A stretch of DNA of 64,000 nucleotides. Origin: Heliopora coerulea (taxonomy: Eukaryota; Cnidaria; Anthozoa; Scleralcyonacea; Helioporidae). Under the pieces are notes generated by a model. The model saw only the letters and a list, made by a program, of their open reading frames with translations, did no database searches and was not told the origin of the DNA. The DNA lies in NCBI GenBank assembly GCA_030142905.1, contig JASJOG010000054.1, positions 248,001-312,000 of the forward strand, written 5' to 3'. Made by a program: the position numbers and the translations under genes. Positions 11,901-25,700 of the stretch are shown piece by piece (the stretch's first letter is position 1; the number at the start of each line of letters is the position of its first letter).

Positions 11901-14900
11901 CAGATCCATCGCTATTTGTCGCGCCTTCATCAGAATCTCGTGATCTTCAATATGATGTAAGCTTACAGCATTTTACGACAACAAGACAACTTTCCCTTTC
12001 ACTGTCCCTTAACTGGTTGATAGCGACTTCTTTAGGACGTTTACTTTTTGTTTGTCATTTCTAACTTTCTGTAATTTCTTCCCAAATCCAAATCGTAGGA
12101 AATTGAAAACGAAATGAAAGAACTACAGAAAGTAATTCGAGAATCAGCTGCAAATTCAGGTGAGACGACAAAGAGAGCAAATCGCTCTTCATTAGTGATA
12201 AAGACGGGAGCTTCAAAGGATTCCAACGCCAATTTTATGTATATTTTGTTTCTTGCCTGCAGAACTCATCGTCAAACCAAGTGAGAAGGATGAAATTACT
12301 ATCAATGCAATGGTTCCCACAAGTTTAGACGAAATTTCGGTAAGTCCATGCATTAACGTTTCATTATTTCTTACTGTTCAAGCAGCGTTAAGTTTAACAG
12401 TTAAACTTAACGCTATTTGAAAAACGAGAGACATCAAAACTTATATGGTATTTTGCTGCAGTTGTAAACATGGATTTAAGAAGTCCGTTTATATTCCATA
12501 CCATTCGTCAAATGTTGTTGCCTGTTGAAAGTACCTCTACCTAAGTTTATCTACTGGTCGTCTCCAAACACCTTGAAAGTGACACAATAATTATTGCTCA
12601 CAGCTTTGTTTTTGAAACCTGCTGTGCTGAAACAGTTAACGAAAACGCGGGTTCATTATCGCCAATATCCTCATTTATAGAAACCCTCTTCTTTTGATGT
12701 TGTTAAATGCTGATTATTGCCAAATCTAACTTGTCAGAGGGCAGTGAATCGAATGGAGAAAGAGAATAAGAGGGGGAAAAACCCCTTCTACTCATAATCA
12801 AATTTTATGCCGCTTACGAATGGCTTTCTTGAAGTTTAAGGTTTCGGCCAAGTTTCTGCACATAAACTTGTATTCCTTGTCCAAAAATACGTGCATTTGT
12901 AACCAAGCTTGGGATGCCCACTCATTGGAAGACATACTAATGAAATTATTCTTGTTTCTGTAGTGTGCAGTCCCTGATGAAAATGGTGAAACTTTTCCAT
13001 CCATAACTGTGCAGGTGAGTTGGTGTGTGTGAGCAATCCTTAACTAGGTTAACCCTAATAAATAGCTAATCGCACGGGACAGGGTGTTTACGTTGGTTAA
13101 TTTTTAAGAGGGGTTTGGTAACTAAATATGGCTCGACACGCTCGCCTAGATGGTGACCTTGTCGGCTTGTTAATCTGTCACGACGTCACCGTCCGCTTCC
13201 ATTAAAATATTAAGTTTTTGAAGGCCTCCTTCCCTGAATTACTTCAAAACTTACTCAGTAAAGCAGAGTAATTGCAACAGTATAACTATAAGTCAAAATT
13301 CTTTATCGGATAGAATTTTTTGCCAAAAATCATTCCTGGCAACGTCCCTTAATATTTTGCTATGTCATCTCTTAAGTTCACTATCTATCCAGATTCCAAT
13401 CTTCTCAAATATTCACATAACTAAAAAACCATCGATAACCTTTGGGGATTGCGATAATCTTGATAATATGACAAAGTTCCCACATTTCTTACCATGGACA
13501 TAGCTGCGTAATTTGACAAATGCTCCAAGTCTATGAAACTTCTTCAACTTAACAATTAGACTCCGAGCTCGAAATTTAGATGTGGTAATACACGAGCGTA
13601 AAACCTGAATCGAGAATCATCTCGTAGAACTTGAGTGCCAAATGATTTTTTTATTTTTCCATACGTAACAAAATAGAAATTTGGCAATAAAGTTAAATGC
13701 TTGTTCAAAAGCTGTGACAATAAAAGAGAACCTGAAATAGCATATAAACTAGATTTTACCTGTATCGAAACCCACCTGGGCTTAATTAGCCTCTTCAAAG
13801 CCATCTGGTCATTTTTAACAGACTAAAACGACAAATCAATCGGTTTATCTATACTACGAGTTGTTCACATAGCCAAAAGTGTTCTTACGCGGTCCTTGTT
13901 GTGTTTTACAGCTTAATCTTGAGTGCCATTCAAATCAGTTGATTGAAAATGTGATGTTAGCTATTGATGCTGGTTATCCCATACTTTGTAACAAACCGTC
14001 GTATGTTATACCAAGCATTGGTAAGTATCTGAAGTAAATGCTGTGTTTCTCGGCGCTGATAATGTGCTTATTTTTATTTTTTTTTCGTACCTGCACGGCA
14101 AAAGAATAAGTATATTTGTGTAATGACCGTAAAAAAGATGTTTCTTACCTCGCGTTTTTATGTTCGCTTACGCATATTAACTTGTGATTACAGTGGTTTT
14201 ACTTTATGTATCACTCTATCAAAATCACCGTGTATCCAGGAACAATGAGTGTCTTGAAACTGAGAAGGGAATTAAAAAAATGGAAGAATTTCACTAATTA
14301 ACCTCCCCTGGAAGTTATATAGTATCCCTGGGATGTCACATAGAGCCTTACGACCGTTATGTAACGGATATGCTGCTTAGAGAGATTCTTACGAATTTGT
14401 CAGCTTGTCTGTCCCATGGTAAATTCGATTCCCTTCGTCGCTATACGACACTTAACATTCTGATCCCAGCTGTGCAAAGCGCGAATGGCTTCGTGCGTAG
14501 TGTCGATCATGGTGATTGTGTTAATGGTGACAGTTATTTTCTCGATGATGTTGATGTGGATGAGAGAGAAGATGACCAACTGTCGCTCATGTTGATGACC
14601 ATAGTCCACCATCATGTTGATGGTGGACCACGGTGATGGTGACGTTGATGGTGATATGATAATAACGACTATTATAATATAAACCAGAATACAAAAATTA
14701 ATTCTTATCGTGAACATATTTGCAACTCAAATGGTTCTCATTTGTTTCTGTTTCTTTTCAAAGGTGACACAACAGTTTCTACCGTGGTTGAAGTGTCATT
14801 TTATCTCTGTGGAAGCTCCATACCTTCGACAATGAAGGTTCGAGCAATCGCCACGTTTACCACCATGTCAGGTACCGTGTGGAATGTTGTTTACATTTCA

Positions 14901-17900
14901 TCCTCCTAAGGCTACATCATCCTAACGCTACATTTCAAATCTTTAGAAAGTTGTAAACTCGACGTCGTCTCGTTTATAAGTCTCGTTCTATTCTCGCTCT
15001 TACTCTCATAGATGCTCCACGGATTTCTCAATGTGAGTTCGAGCTTCCTTTATGCCTGGTGTGTAGAGGCTGCCAACCGGTTAAGAACGCTGTTTGTAAG
15101 GTACTAAAAAATGCAGGGAAATTTTGTAATGTTTGAAAAATGAGCAGGAGTGCTTCATCGGATATAAAACCACGTACTGCGAGTTTTTTGAGCGGCTTAA
15201 AATAGACAATCCCTTTAATGTGCTAATTCGCGAACAAAGTTTGAAAATGAATGTTTTCTAAGCGGAGAAAATTGGATGAGAAAAGTAAGCTTGCTTTTAT
15301 CGAATATAAAGACCCGACACAGTTATGATTTTCCTTTGTATTTTCCTCGTGAATTCTCAATGAGTTTTCTTAGAATATTGTAATACACGGTAGAATGGAA
15401 GTCACACTACCTGTAGTACCTTAAGTCATTTCTATCTATGAACTGATTACTGCATGTTTGCGTGATATTAATACCAAAATTTTATTAGTTCGCATGAGGT
15501 CATTACACCCTGTAGTAGTGTAAAGGGACCGCTATACTGGGGGAGTCGGGGCAACACAATGCTATGACGGGGGGCCACTACGAGGGCTGTAATGGTCTTG
15601 GCCCCCCAGCTAGTATGTTAAGAGAGGCCTTCGAAAATGTGTAATGAAGTAGACTGAACTCATCAGTAACGTTGTAACTCTATTAATCCATTGGAAGGGT
15701 TAGCGAACGTGGAAGTATCAACACGTTGCTCATATATGACACTCAAAAATGTGATTTCACCTAAACTAATGTGAGTTGACGAGTGGGAGATTCAACTGAT
15801 AAAAGTACTTCCACTTTCTATCAAGATTAATACTTTGGTAGCTATTAATGTTGTGATTCTTTTTATTCTAGTTGACCTTGGACACGAATAAAGCTCCCGT
15901 TAACCTTGGAGAGTTATTTCCAGGTGTGGTAAATGTTTACTTTTATTTGTCTGAACGAGGAACCAGTAAAGTTGTACAGCATAAATTGTGAAATGTGGTG
16001 ACGATTAGCAGAAAACGGTTTCATTTTGTTTAAAGCATGTTGATTTGTCCTAGTTGCCGGAAAGGTTTGGCTTCATATTTTCGCTAATGTAAACTTTTAT
16101 ATTTCTAACACAAAAGTACTCGATATATAGGCCTTGATTTGTCATTACACATCTTGATAAACGTTTTACAACCGATTTCAAACCATTTTCTGGGTATTTT
16201 TCTGGTTTGTAGAAATGGTCGAGGATACACCAATTCCATTAGTTGCCCTTGGCATTGAGTATTACAATGGACCAGCTGTTACCATTCTCGCGTCTAAGAC
16301 CTCACGTAAGTTGACATAAAAGGTTACTTCGAATTTGAGTAATGAATCCTAACCTTTCTAGTTGTTCTAATATACAGTTAAAGCTAAGCTTGAACCTAAA
16401 GATAATCATCTAGTTTACCTTCAGTGGGTGAATTCCGTCATAACTTCTCAAAATACGTAAATGAAATACATGTAACATTCATGAAACGTTTTTCAATTAA
16501 GATTGATTGAGAATAATCCAATTTCAAATTCAGTGCAAATTTTTCCTGGCACAAAATATCCCAGTTGGTTAAAAATAATTCTGTAACCCATGGAGAACTT
16601 GTCAAATACGACCTTTCGATTACGAGGAAATTTGGAAACGATGCGAACGAAAATAATAGCCAGAGCTTTGAATAGATCTAAATAGCATTTCTATGGCGAG
16701 CAATTTTCGTCTCTCACGTACGCAACTACCTTCTTGATTTTTTCATATATATTGTAGGTAATCTTTACGTTCAATTTGGAATTGTTTTCGACTCGTGCGT
16801 TTTTCAACATCCCAAGTTGTACACGCCCTGTGGGCTCATACAGTTTTTGGGCTCTTTGGAAAAACACACTCGTACAAATTAATCTCAAGTCAAACTAAAC
16901 TTCCCGACTTTCCTCAGCCGTATCCTCAACATTTCATTAGCAAGCTGATTATTTTTACGTCTTAGGGGTTGGAGATATAGTCATTGTCAGTCTGAAAGAA
17001 AGGCATTTTGAATGGTCGAACTTGAGAGAGCATGCAATCGTCTCGTTTGAGTTAATGAGACCCTCTTTGCCATTTGATCGACCCCTCTTGTGAACTCCCA
17101 TTCATGCACACCCATCGATTGTGATCCAGTTCAAATTTTGATGAAGGTGAAGAATGTTTGAAGGAATTTGGCAAGTTCAACCGCCTGCCAACTTATTTTG
17201 TTGCCGTATTCTCTTTTTCGTTAGTAGGATTTGAAACAACTCATACGAGCTCTTATCTTTCCACTTGATTCGTCTCTCTTCTTCTTTTCATCAGGGCTCT
17301 GGTACAGATAAAATCCAAGCTTTCCTCTTTCTTTATTTAAACGTTGTCTAAAGCATTTTTATTTTTTACAAGAAGTAGGCTAATTTTCCAACAATTAAAT
17401 TGCAGAATTTATTGCAAACCTTCCGTGTTAGCATTTTAAACTCTCCTTCCTTTTCTCTTACCAGAAAGGTACAGAATTCAGTGCGACAAGTTTGAAGGGT
17501 TATGGTTGGTTGTTCGTGAAATGGTTACGAGACTACGAAGTCATTTTGCGAAGCTCGAGGTAATGGAATTTTGTTCTCGTTAATGTATGAAGCTAGTTTT
17601 AATACATCTCACAACGCATCGACTGTCGGTGGATTGCATGGCTGACAAGTCAGTAATGCCAAGTTGGCTGCATGGTAACAAGTTTTTAAACCAAGGAACC
17701 ACTACCTGCTATTTTATAACACCTCCAACGTAGCCGTCATATCTTTGTCTTTATAATAAGGACCTTTAAGGTGGATTTCCGCTTTGTGCAAAATGTCGCG
17801 CGCGCGACAGCTGCATTGTTAAAATTGAATAGATATCTGCTTGGTTTCATTGCGAGAGCTCCTAAGACAAAAGGAAAAAGTCGCGCGCGCGACATTCTGC

Positions 17901-20900
17901 AGCAAAAGGAAATCCACCCTTAGGATAGACAATGTCCATGTCAAGGACGACGTCCTTGAAACATTAGAGTTTTCCGTAAGAAACAAAGAGAATGAATAGT
18001 ACTTGCTCCCAGGAGTAATTTGAGCGCCATTTTTGTCCTACGTAGCACTTCACGTGAAGCATTTATTTCAACTGGTAAGAAACCGGTCAGCTGATCAAAA
18101 GATCAATTGGTATCAACTGGTAACCAGCAACAATAACACAACAGAAACAACATAAAAACACTATCTCTAAATTATTATCATAAAATCGTCATAAAAATTA
18201 TCCAAATATACAATGATGCATAATGTACAAAAAGTGTACAAATATGAAAGATGAAAATTTATATAATGCTGCAAACATGAGTTTTTATCTTTCATATTTG
18301 TACACAAGGATTTGATGCTAAAACTTTGCGAGCTGAAAAGACAGTTCTGGTATCAAACTTATTAGAGCTGCAGCTCTAGTGACAAGTTGGCCATATGTGT
18401 AGGCTTCAATTTCAAGCAGTTATGCCACACAAACGCATAGGAGTCAGTGAATCTGGCTCTTTCGTGTTTTTGTAGTAGCCAGTAAAGTGGTATCCGTACC
18501 CAGCATGGTGGTATCTGGCATATCTGCATTCGTACCTTGTAGCAATTTATCATCGTCCAGGCGCCTAGGCAGAAGTTTCTCTTAGGCGAGTTTATTGTCG
18601 ATTCTTACCTATATGGTGGTTTGTATTAAGTGTCAACTATATCTTACCTTTTTAGGGGTTTTTGAAGGAGGTTTTTTACGTTTGTGTAAGAATTGAAATG
18701 AAAGGTTGAGCTCCCCAATCCTCCCTTGGCTACGCCACCTTCATCGTCTGTTGCACTTCATTGCGTTTCCTTTTCTACGACAAGTATTTTTGATCATGTG
18801 TTATTTTCTACTCAAACAGGATGGTGCTCCCTTACGTCTGTCGTTCATGGGACCTCTGCCACTTCAACATTACTTTGATCTGATAGACAATCACTTTGAG
18901 GTACGGTAGAAATCATGCTTTCTTATAAACATGGAGATACGCACTCTAGAGCATGGATTTTTGTGATCATGGTTAACATCTACGGTACTGTATTTCAGCG
19001 ATTGAAGTTCCAGGCGGAAATCTTATGGGTAAGATGAACGGCAGAACCAACAAAAAACACGAATTAACGGCATATTTAAAAACCATTTATAATTTCTAAC
19101 GTTTCGTTGCGTCGCACAACATCATCTGAGAAGGAATAAAAATATATAAATATATAAGATATTTGTATATTTATATATTTAAAATATTTAAATATATAGA
19201 AATATATTTCGTTGCGTGACGCAACGAAACATTAGAAACAGCAGAAGCCTTTTAAATATTCTTTTAATTCGTGTTTTTTGCTGGGCTCTGCTGTTTACCT
19301 TACAGTACTGTATGTCATGTTTACAACATGAGTGGCCCTGCTGTATCGAATGTACAATCACGAGCCAAGGTCGAGTGATTGTGTACTCGATACAACACGG
19401 ACACAAATGTTCCTGCCTTCGTATAAACTAGTGCTGCCTTAGTATAAACCTGATCGTATAAAAGAACTATAAATGAATGTTTAACTGGTGGAAACAACAA
19501 GAAAAACGAACAAGTTTCGAGGGAAGGTGAACAGCAACATCCGACGACCAAAATCCAGCCAAAAATGAGAACGAAAGCTGACCAAAACCCATGCAATAAA
19601 TTCTTTATTTACCTCGTTAATTCGTGTTCCGTTCTGTAAAGTATTGACCTCAAGTTTTTTCGAAGAGACATCTCTCCTTCGTTCCTCGGTGTGTACGAAA
19701 ACTTCAGGCAAATACTTTCCCGTACAGACCTCGCTCTATTGGTTAACAAGTAGGTAGTACAGAGTGATACTGTAGTTAAGGGGAAGAAAGAGGAGCTCAA
19801 CCAATTTCGAGTAGATGAACACTCAATTTGAAAGCTTGCGTTGGAAACAAGGAGCTGACAGGAGCAAGTTTTAGGGTTCCAGAGCAATTTATACGCTCGG
19901 GCAAGTTAAACCATAAATAAACGAAAATTTTCTTCAGTTAGTATATCAAATGGTCTTACCCTACTTTGATTATTGCTTCCTGGTTTAAGAAAACACTAGT
20001 CAGACATTAACTGAAAAATTCGAAGACTTCGAGATCGGGCCGCTAAGATTATACCACGGCGTACGCTCAAATGACATCCTGAACGAACGACAACATGATC
20101 GGAAAATTTTGGACCCGAGTGTTGAATCTCACTAGTCGACAAGTTGTGTCTTCGGCTACTAAAGATCTGAGAGATGAATGCCAACAAAAATTTATGATAC
20201 GTTAAACATCTCGAATAATGAAAACAATAACATAAAATGTAGTAACTTAGCAATGAAGATACTAAAAATCCCGATATTATTGCAACGAAAGACCGTTCAG
20301 TTTGCTCTGCCAAAATCCGGAATAGTCAGTCTGTTGAGCGCTAAAATTTCAGTAAAAAAGAAAAAAAATTCACACCTCTTTCCGTAAAATCACTTTCAAA
20401 AATTGCGGATTCTTCTATGTTCAAGCTTGCTATAAATTTTCTTACAGCAAAGGCTGAACCAACAAAAGTACCGCGAAATTCTTGGCCAGCGATCATCTCA
20501 GTTTCGAGTCATCCAGAGAAGACTTCTTACGAAATACAAGGATAAAACACCATCGCCCTTGGCTAACCTGGACACCTTGCTAGATGGAACCTATCGACAA
20601 GTAAGGTTACATGAAAACGCGATCCATGGTACTATTTTGTGTGGTTTTCTCAACTCAATGGAGTGGTCGAGCTAAAATCCTGTTTTCCCTCGCAGAACAT
20701 CCAAACCATTTTTTTTTTTTTTTTTCATTTGTGGTTGTCGAGTGGTTCGGTATGAGACATGTCTGATTTGTTGTCCAGGCATACGAGACTATCTTCCGGC
20801 GTTTGGTTAAAAAGTTGAAAAAATATCCTAGCTTGGATTGGTAGCTTACTTATCAGCAAAATAAATCTTTCACTTAATTCCAACACTCGAACCATCACTT

Positions 20901-23900
20901 TAAGTTTTTGATTACTCAGTCGCTTCTCTTGCTCTTAACACACACAACACCTTTTTCCCACATCATGTGTCATTTCTGTTCCTGTTAATAATGATATATG
21001 TACTTCGAGATTTGTTATTATACTATGATGATGTTGCGCAAAAGGTCACGAAACTTTAGTTCGGTAAATATTTCAAATGTTTTCCACTAATGTGTGAGTT
21101 ACTATGGGCTTGTTCAAGATATTTTCCTGATCTCTCATTTTTATGACAAGATCAGAGAGACGTAGTGTAAACAAAGTGTGCGACTGATAACACAGGTTTG
21201 GTTGCTAAAGTTTAGGAATGTGTTACCTCGGATTAAACATACGTAAAATAGGGGTTATTGGCTGTAGTTTTTAACAGTGTTGTTAACAGTATTAGATTCA
21301 TACAGTTTATTTACACTTCAGCCCTAGGTTAAGTGAAACAGCCCCTTGAAAAATAGAAGCTTAGTCACCTTAGTGTGTTGAAGGGCTATCGTTTCTAAAC
21401 AAGTTTAAATTAATCAGTAAAACAAATAAACAGAAATGACGAAGCAAAAACACTCCCATCTAGGTGCACAACGCTCGAAAAATGTCCTTCTCCGAACCAT
21501 TTAACGAATGTAACTTACATTCGTGAAATGATTATCTGTAGGACGTTTTCCCGGAAATATGCAGACTAGCATTTGCTTACCATCCAGGTCCTGGCAACTC
21601 GATGGCTCGACCATCTCGCAAAGCGATCCGACTGATTTCTTATTAAAGTCCGATCTAGTCAACGAACTTCATCAATCGTCCGTGAATTCTAGAGTAGCAT
21701 ATTCCTGAACGTTAACAATCTATCGTGTGTTATAGCACATTTTGTTTACGTAACGTCTATCTGATCTTATAAAAATGAGTGACCAGCGAAATATTTTGAA
21801 TAAGACCATATAGTTACTCACACGTAAGTGAAGAGCGTATGGGACGTTTGTTGAACTGTTGTTGCTTGTTGAACTGTTGTTGTTGCTTGTGCAACATCAT
21901 AAAGGGATATGAATAATTACAACAAACATCACTATTTACAGGAATAGGAATGACCTGTAATGTGTGAAAAAGGTATTGCGTGTGCGATTAGTCATGTTTG
22001 AAGTGAGAGAGAAAACAGAATAAAGTTAGAGGAAAGGATCTTATGCTGGAATTAAGTGAAGGATTTATTTGTATGTCCCATGTCATCGGTGAAGCTGGAC
22101 AGTATTTCAATTCCAAAATCGTCCTCAGGGTAACACAGAAAGAAAATTCCATGTTTATCCAATGGATAATCATGAAATTTCATCCGATGATATTTGAAGA
22201 CACTAGAGTCTGAGGGTGTGGTTTGCCAATGTTATCCAAGTGTCCAGTAACTTTTGAAATATGTTCTGGTAGTTCTCAACGTCTTTATGGACATTAACGT
22301 TGTCATACCCTCAAGCATCACAACATTTTGCCTCCCTACGGTCCTGCACAATATTTAAGGTAACATTGTAGATACATCTGATTCAGAACAATGTTGGAAA
22401 GTTCTGTGGCTGTCTCGAATGTGGAATCGAGGCTAGGGTCTTGAATCTAACGTAGCATTGCTGTAACCCCCCTAAGACCGCGATTTTTTTTTTTTTTTTT
22501 TTTTTTTGTCGTGCCTTTTGTACCATCGCTCAATAAAAATGGGAGGACGGCTTAGTTAATCCCAAGCACGCACCGCATGTAGTTCGACATAATGTCAGGC
22601 CCTTGGTTTTTAATTTCTCTAGCTAACTGAATAAATGTTCCCCTGAACTTGCACCCAAGAAGGCCTTGACTGAACTTCGAAAGTCGAGTTTGAACTTTAC
22701 GAGTTGCCTCTGTTGTGTCGTGATGACACGGCATTGATTTTATGCCACATCCTGACGATTTGTTCAAATATCTTGGCGATAGAAAGGTCTTCCCTGTATT
22801 ATGTTATTCGCCTGTCTCTTAGATAGTTCGATTGTTGCCGACATGTAATAATTTGATTCACGTGTCATGTCACTCAGCCGTACTTTTACGTTGATAAGAA
22901 CAAAACATTTTTGGAAACTTGCGTCACAAAACAAAACTCTATTCAAGACAGGGAAACTTTGTTTTCGTAATTCTTAACCAGACGCTTGAAACTTCTCTTT
23001 CTGAAACATTGCTTAGGAAACATTCTATTGTGTATTCCGTGGTTTAAGGTCCTCAGATCAACAGCTACTTGATGTGATGAAAATTTGTGTGGGATCTTGC
23101 AGTCATCATTCAACTTTCTGTTAGTAAATCCCAAACGACAAAAATACTAAACTGTCTGTCGTGGCATGCGACGTCCCATTAATAGTTACAGAATTCAACG
23201 TGGGAATATGAACCCTCACCATGATGAGTGACTTCCTTAACACCTTTGGAGGCGCCTGATCACTTCGTATCTGGACTGGCCACATTGCCAAACTGACAGC
23301 TGTACTGATGTACTTCGGGTTATTTTCGAATTAAGTTCCATTTTTGGGGGGTTTCTATAAGTAGCCGATTATAAGCAAATTTGTGTGCGAGTTTGTTCAT
23401 TTATCAATCCTGCTTCAGTTTGATGTGACAGACAAGTGCATTGATGTTCTCCATAAAATTCTGTTGGTCTTGAGCTGATGCGATAAAACATCAACTTTGA
23501 CAGTATATGTCGGTATATATTAATGTCGCTGCTACAGGAGCATCATGTCCACCGGCCGCGTTACAATATTTCTCATCGCAATTTAGCATTAGCAGGGCTA
23601 GCGACTAACTTTTCAGATTACTAGCGCAATGGCTAACGACAGGTTTGATTTCACCAGCCAGAATAATTTTTCACTGGCCAGACCTGCACTGGGAAGCTCA
23701 ATAAAATTTCAAGGGCATAAGAATAAAACCTTAGATGCAGTTTGATAAGTTTTTCAGATCCTCAACAAATTCCATTGCTTTTCAGTTCGCTCTAATTATT
23801 AACTTGTCACAGGATATCCGTATACTGAGTCTGCGTTGTAGTTGGGTTCTCTCAATTTACTTTAGCGATTCATCGATCACAAAATATTAAATTTTCATTT

Positions 23901-25646
23901 GGTTTCTTCTGGAACGCTAGTGTAGCAGTGCGCCACGATTTCCACTAGCCAAAATGGCTAGTTAAAACCGCAATCTATCAACCAAGAATGAATTTTTACT
24001 AGACTTTGGCTAGTTGGCTACCGTTAGTTTCGAGACTTGCATTAGTGCGAAAGTCAGACGAAATCATCTAAAACTGTTGTTGTCACAATGCTGATGCCCT
24101 TTGCGGCCATCATAGCTATCATATCCCGATGTTGCAGTTTTCTGTGAGACGTGATATAGAGCATGCGTTTTTGCGTGCGTAGACCAGGGTAAATAACGCC
24201 CGGAACTACAAACAAACATGGACAGTTGGCACTTGGAATTTACTCGAGGGAAATGCTTGTGACACTTATGAGTTGGTTAATGTCCCTCGATCTGTGTAAC
24301 AGATAATTTATCCAATCCACCAGTGAATGGAGAAATTATGCCGTGATTCATGATGGTAAAATGCTATTGAAGCATTTGCTCAGCTCCCATCAAACAAGTT
24401 TTGTTCAATCTGAAATACTTCACCAGGCGGCTTTTCATTCCAGTTGACTTAGATATGAAGAGCTTTCTTCTACCAATCTGCTGTTTTCTATTTGGTAGTT
24501 GTGTGAGCATGTACAATTGCTGTATATTAAATTCGCCATCCGTTGCTCATGTCGGGCAGAAACGATTGCTGCGCTAGCTCACTTGAACATAGAGCGTTCA
24601 AAACTTCCCCCCGCAATGAAACTTACGCTAAAGCTTTCTGCTGTACCAATAAGATTACGGTTTTAATACATAACTATTACACTTGCAGCCATCACAAAGT
24701 AAAAAATTTCCCTGGAATATATTATTCTCTTTGTTCCTCACATCCATTTACTTTCTTGTGATTTTTCATTTAGTTGAGGATGCACAAAATTATTTTTCTT
24801 GACATTTCCGTAGGCCATCTGAAAGAAGATTAGATTCCTAGAAGTAATTTTAGGCTCAAACTTCGTTCATCCCACCAACGAGGCGCCAGGAAAGAAATAC
24901 TAGACATACTGAACCAAATTCCACTAAATCACGACAAAAACATCCTGGAAACGAGTTTCATCGCAAAGAACGTTATTCTTGTGTGTATGGACAACTATTC
25001 TTAAGGGAGAAAGATACTTCAGGGGAGACGGCTGCTTCCGCAATTGTACGCTATATCAAGAGAAATTTTTAATCGATGTAGATTTTGAGCCTGGATTTTC
25101 CTTTCGTGTGTGGTCGTTGCCTTCCCGAACGTTCGTTACCTTCCATGACCTTTTTAACCGGCGTTAACATATCTTAAAAACAACCCTAATCCTGACTATA
25201 ACCGTAACTCAAACCAAGATCCTCCATGAAAATGTCCTAATGTGTCTTTGTGCACATATATGTTTACATATACATATACTTATACCTATACCTATATATG
25301 TATATATATATAAATGTATATATGTATATATCTATATATATATATCTATATATATATATGTATATGTATATGTATATATATATATATAGATAAGTGATAA
25401 GTGAGATTTTATTAAAAATCGTACGAAGAGAGTGCTCAATACCAGAGTAGAGCGAATTACAATAGCAAGACAAGGTAAACTTGGGTTACTTCATAAAGGT
25501 TTGCTACAAATTTGTTTCGTATGGCAAGCTGAGCTGGCCACACTCGTCAGCGATCGTGACAAGTGTGGCAGGCTCAGCTTGCCATACGAAACAAATTTGT
25601 AGTAAATCTTTATGAAGTAACCCAAGTTTACCTTGTCTTGCTATTG

Positions 25647-25700
<54 letters not shown>

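Larger units (their letters stand above)
25459..25647. mobile_element. Foldback element 1: 90-base arms with a hammerhead core in each arm
   Basis: Arms 25459-25550 and 25556-25647 are near-perfect inverted repeats (ACAATAGCAAGACAAGGTAA mirrored by the complement at the right end). The arms differ at few positions, so the palindrome is young or maintained. Left flank is the shared module; right flank is a TA microsatellite starting 25648. I infer a retroelement-derived foldback, possibly from a Penelope-like terminal repeat. Confidence 0.7.
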
